Shown in pieces: positions 4,420 to 5,010 of a DNA stretch of 5,010 bases (its first letter is position 1; each line of letters starts with the position of its first letter). The position numbers were made by a program, and so were the translations under genes. Under the pieces are notes generated by a model. That model had not been told where the DNA came from, searched no databases, and saw only the letters and a program-made list of their open reading frames with translations. The stretch is from Planctomycetota bacterium (lineage in GTDB: Bacteria; Planctomycetota; Brocadiia; SM23-32), in the NCBI GenBank assembly GCA_018400625.1, contig JAGYMJ010000248.1, positions 1 through 5,010 of the forward strand, given 5' to 3'.

Positions 4420-5010
4420 TCATTCCGGCGGGGATTCCGGTTCAGATTTATCATTGTTTTGAGCTCCTTTTTCATCTGATTCGGCGGCTTTCGAAGAGGA
4501 GCCCCGGGAGAATAAAGGACCCGCACTGATAATTTTGCTTTCATTGCCTGCATGCTCGTTATCAGCCGGATGCGGTTTTTTTTTGTGAAAATCTGTGGGG
4601 AACGCCCCCCCGGAATCATGTTTTAAGCCCGTAGGCAAAAGCTCGTCCCTCATAACTTCGAGCGTAGAAAGAACCGTGGCTTCAAGTTCATAAAAACATT
4701 TTCGAACTTCTTTTTGTAGCTTCCCCTCAGTTTCTTCTGTAAGAACAGACAGATCCCGCTGAACTTCTTTGAGTCTGGCCTCTATATTTTCATAATGGGC
4801 CGATTTTTTCTCCATCCGATCTTTTATGTCTCCGATAGTTTCATCTGTCCTTTTGAGTTCGGTCTCAATCTGCTGCAATCTTTCGCGCATGGTCTCAGTC
4901 TTCTGCCTGATAGAATCAATCCGGCCTTCTTGAGCGGACGAAGATGTATCTAAAATGTTATTCAGTTGAGCCTCAATGCGTCCCAATTCCCCTTCAACAT
5001 AGGTTTCTAC
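4420..5010 (-). CDS. coiled-coil protein with hydrophilic tail (5' end outside window)
   Basis: The frame is open to the window edge, so the true start is probably upstream. A TTG at 4986 exists, but the only G-rich sequence is 2 nt from it and the heptad pattern continues before it. About 196 codons are visible. The first roughly 110 residues are rich in E, K, R and Q with regular leucine/isoleucine spacing (for example RLQQIETELK, DIKDRMEKK, RLKEVQRDLSVL), indicating a long coiled coil. A short mixed segment KCFYELEATVLSTLEVM follows. The last 75 or so residues are polar and low in complexity (S, E, D, K, P, N), likely disordered, and end in acidic SEPESPPE. No membrane helix or signal peptide is visible in this part. 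I do not recognise a family. Similar architecture occurs in scaffolds, SMC-like fragments and many hypothetical proteins. It converges on the small membrane-protein gene. Confidence 0.7.
   Translation of the reverse strand, partial: VETYVEGELGRIEAQLNNILDTSSSAQEGRIDSIRQKTETMRERLQQIETELKRTDETIGDIKDRMEKKSAHYENIEARLKEVQRDLSVLTEETEGKLQKEVRKCFYELEATVLSTLEVMRDELLPTGLKHDSGGAFPTDFHKKKPHPADNEHAGNESKIISAGPLFSRGSSSKAAESDEKGAQNNDKSEPESPPE

Noticed and set aside
4422..4440. Direct repeat attccgg (4422-4428 and 4434-4440) with CCGG self-complementarity, considered as a bidirectional terminator between the convergent genes
   Set aside because: No stable stem followed by a T-run on either strand; it also lies inside the end of the coiled-coil gene.

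Overview
The window looks like chromosomal DNA of moderate GC content from an anaerobic proteobacterium-like lineage. My best guess is Desulfobacterota (sulfate-reducer type). This is inferred only from the overall look of the proteins (a short 'type 2' LeuB, a type III pantothenate kinase, a LOG-family protein) and was not tested by any search. I see no phage, transposase, tRNA, rRNA or CRISPR sequence.

Layout. A leucine-biosynthesis dehydrogenase gene (leuB) is on the minus strand at the left (50-1108). The 49 bases beyond its stop hold nothing I can assign. A 381-bp divergent intergenic region (1109-1489) carries a convincing sigma70-type promoter for leuB, a perfect 11-bp hairpin in its leader, several small repeats, and a weaker promoter facing right. 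To the right is a LOG/TIGR00730-family gene (1490-2239, plus). A 281-bp non-coding stretch follows (2240-2520). It contains a 9-bp inverted repeat bracketing a 68-bp structured segment, then a near-consensus extended -10 promoter, then a leader with a strong Shine-Dalgarno, a run of eight G and a possible 20-codon ORF.

That promoter appears to drive a three-gene plus-strand unit: coaX (type III pantothenate kinase, 2521-3318), a soluble single-domain Hanks-type protein kinase (3353-4198), and a 55-residue protein with two predicted membrane helices (4242-4409). The gaps are 34 and 43 nt and no terminator was found between the genes. Convergent to this unit is a coiled-coil protein with a hydrophilic tail (4420 to the window edge, minus). 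Its 5' end lies outside the window.

How the genes fit together. LeuB acts in leucine synthesis and CoaX commits pantothenate to coenzyme A. LOG proteins cleave nucleotide monophosphates such as cytokinin ribotides in some bacteria. The kinase and tiny membrane protein have no assigned target. Most of the window is ordinary metabolism. The parts deserving a second look are the kinase with a non-standard catalytic loop next to coaX and a mini membrane protein, the unusual coaX leader, the altered phosphate/cation-loop residue in CoaX, and the NADP-type residues in LeuB.
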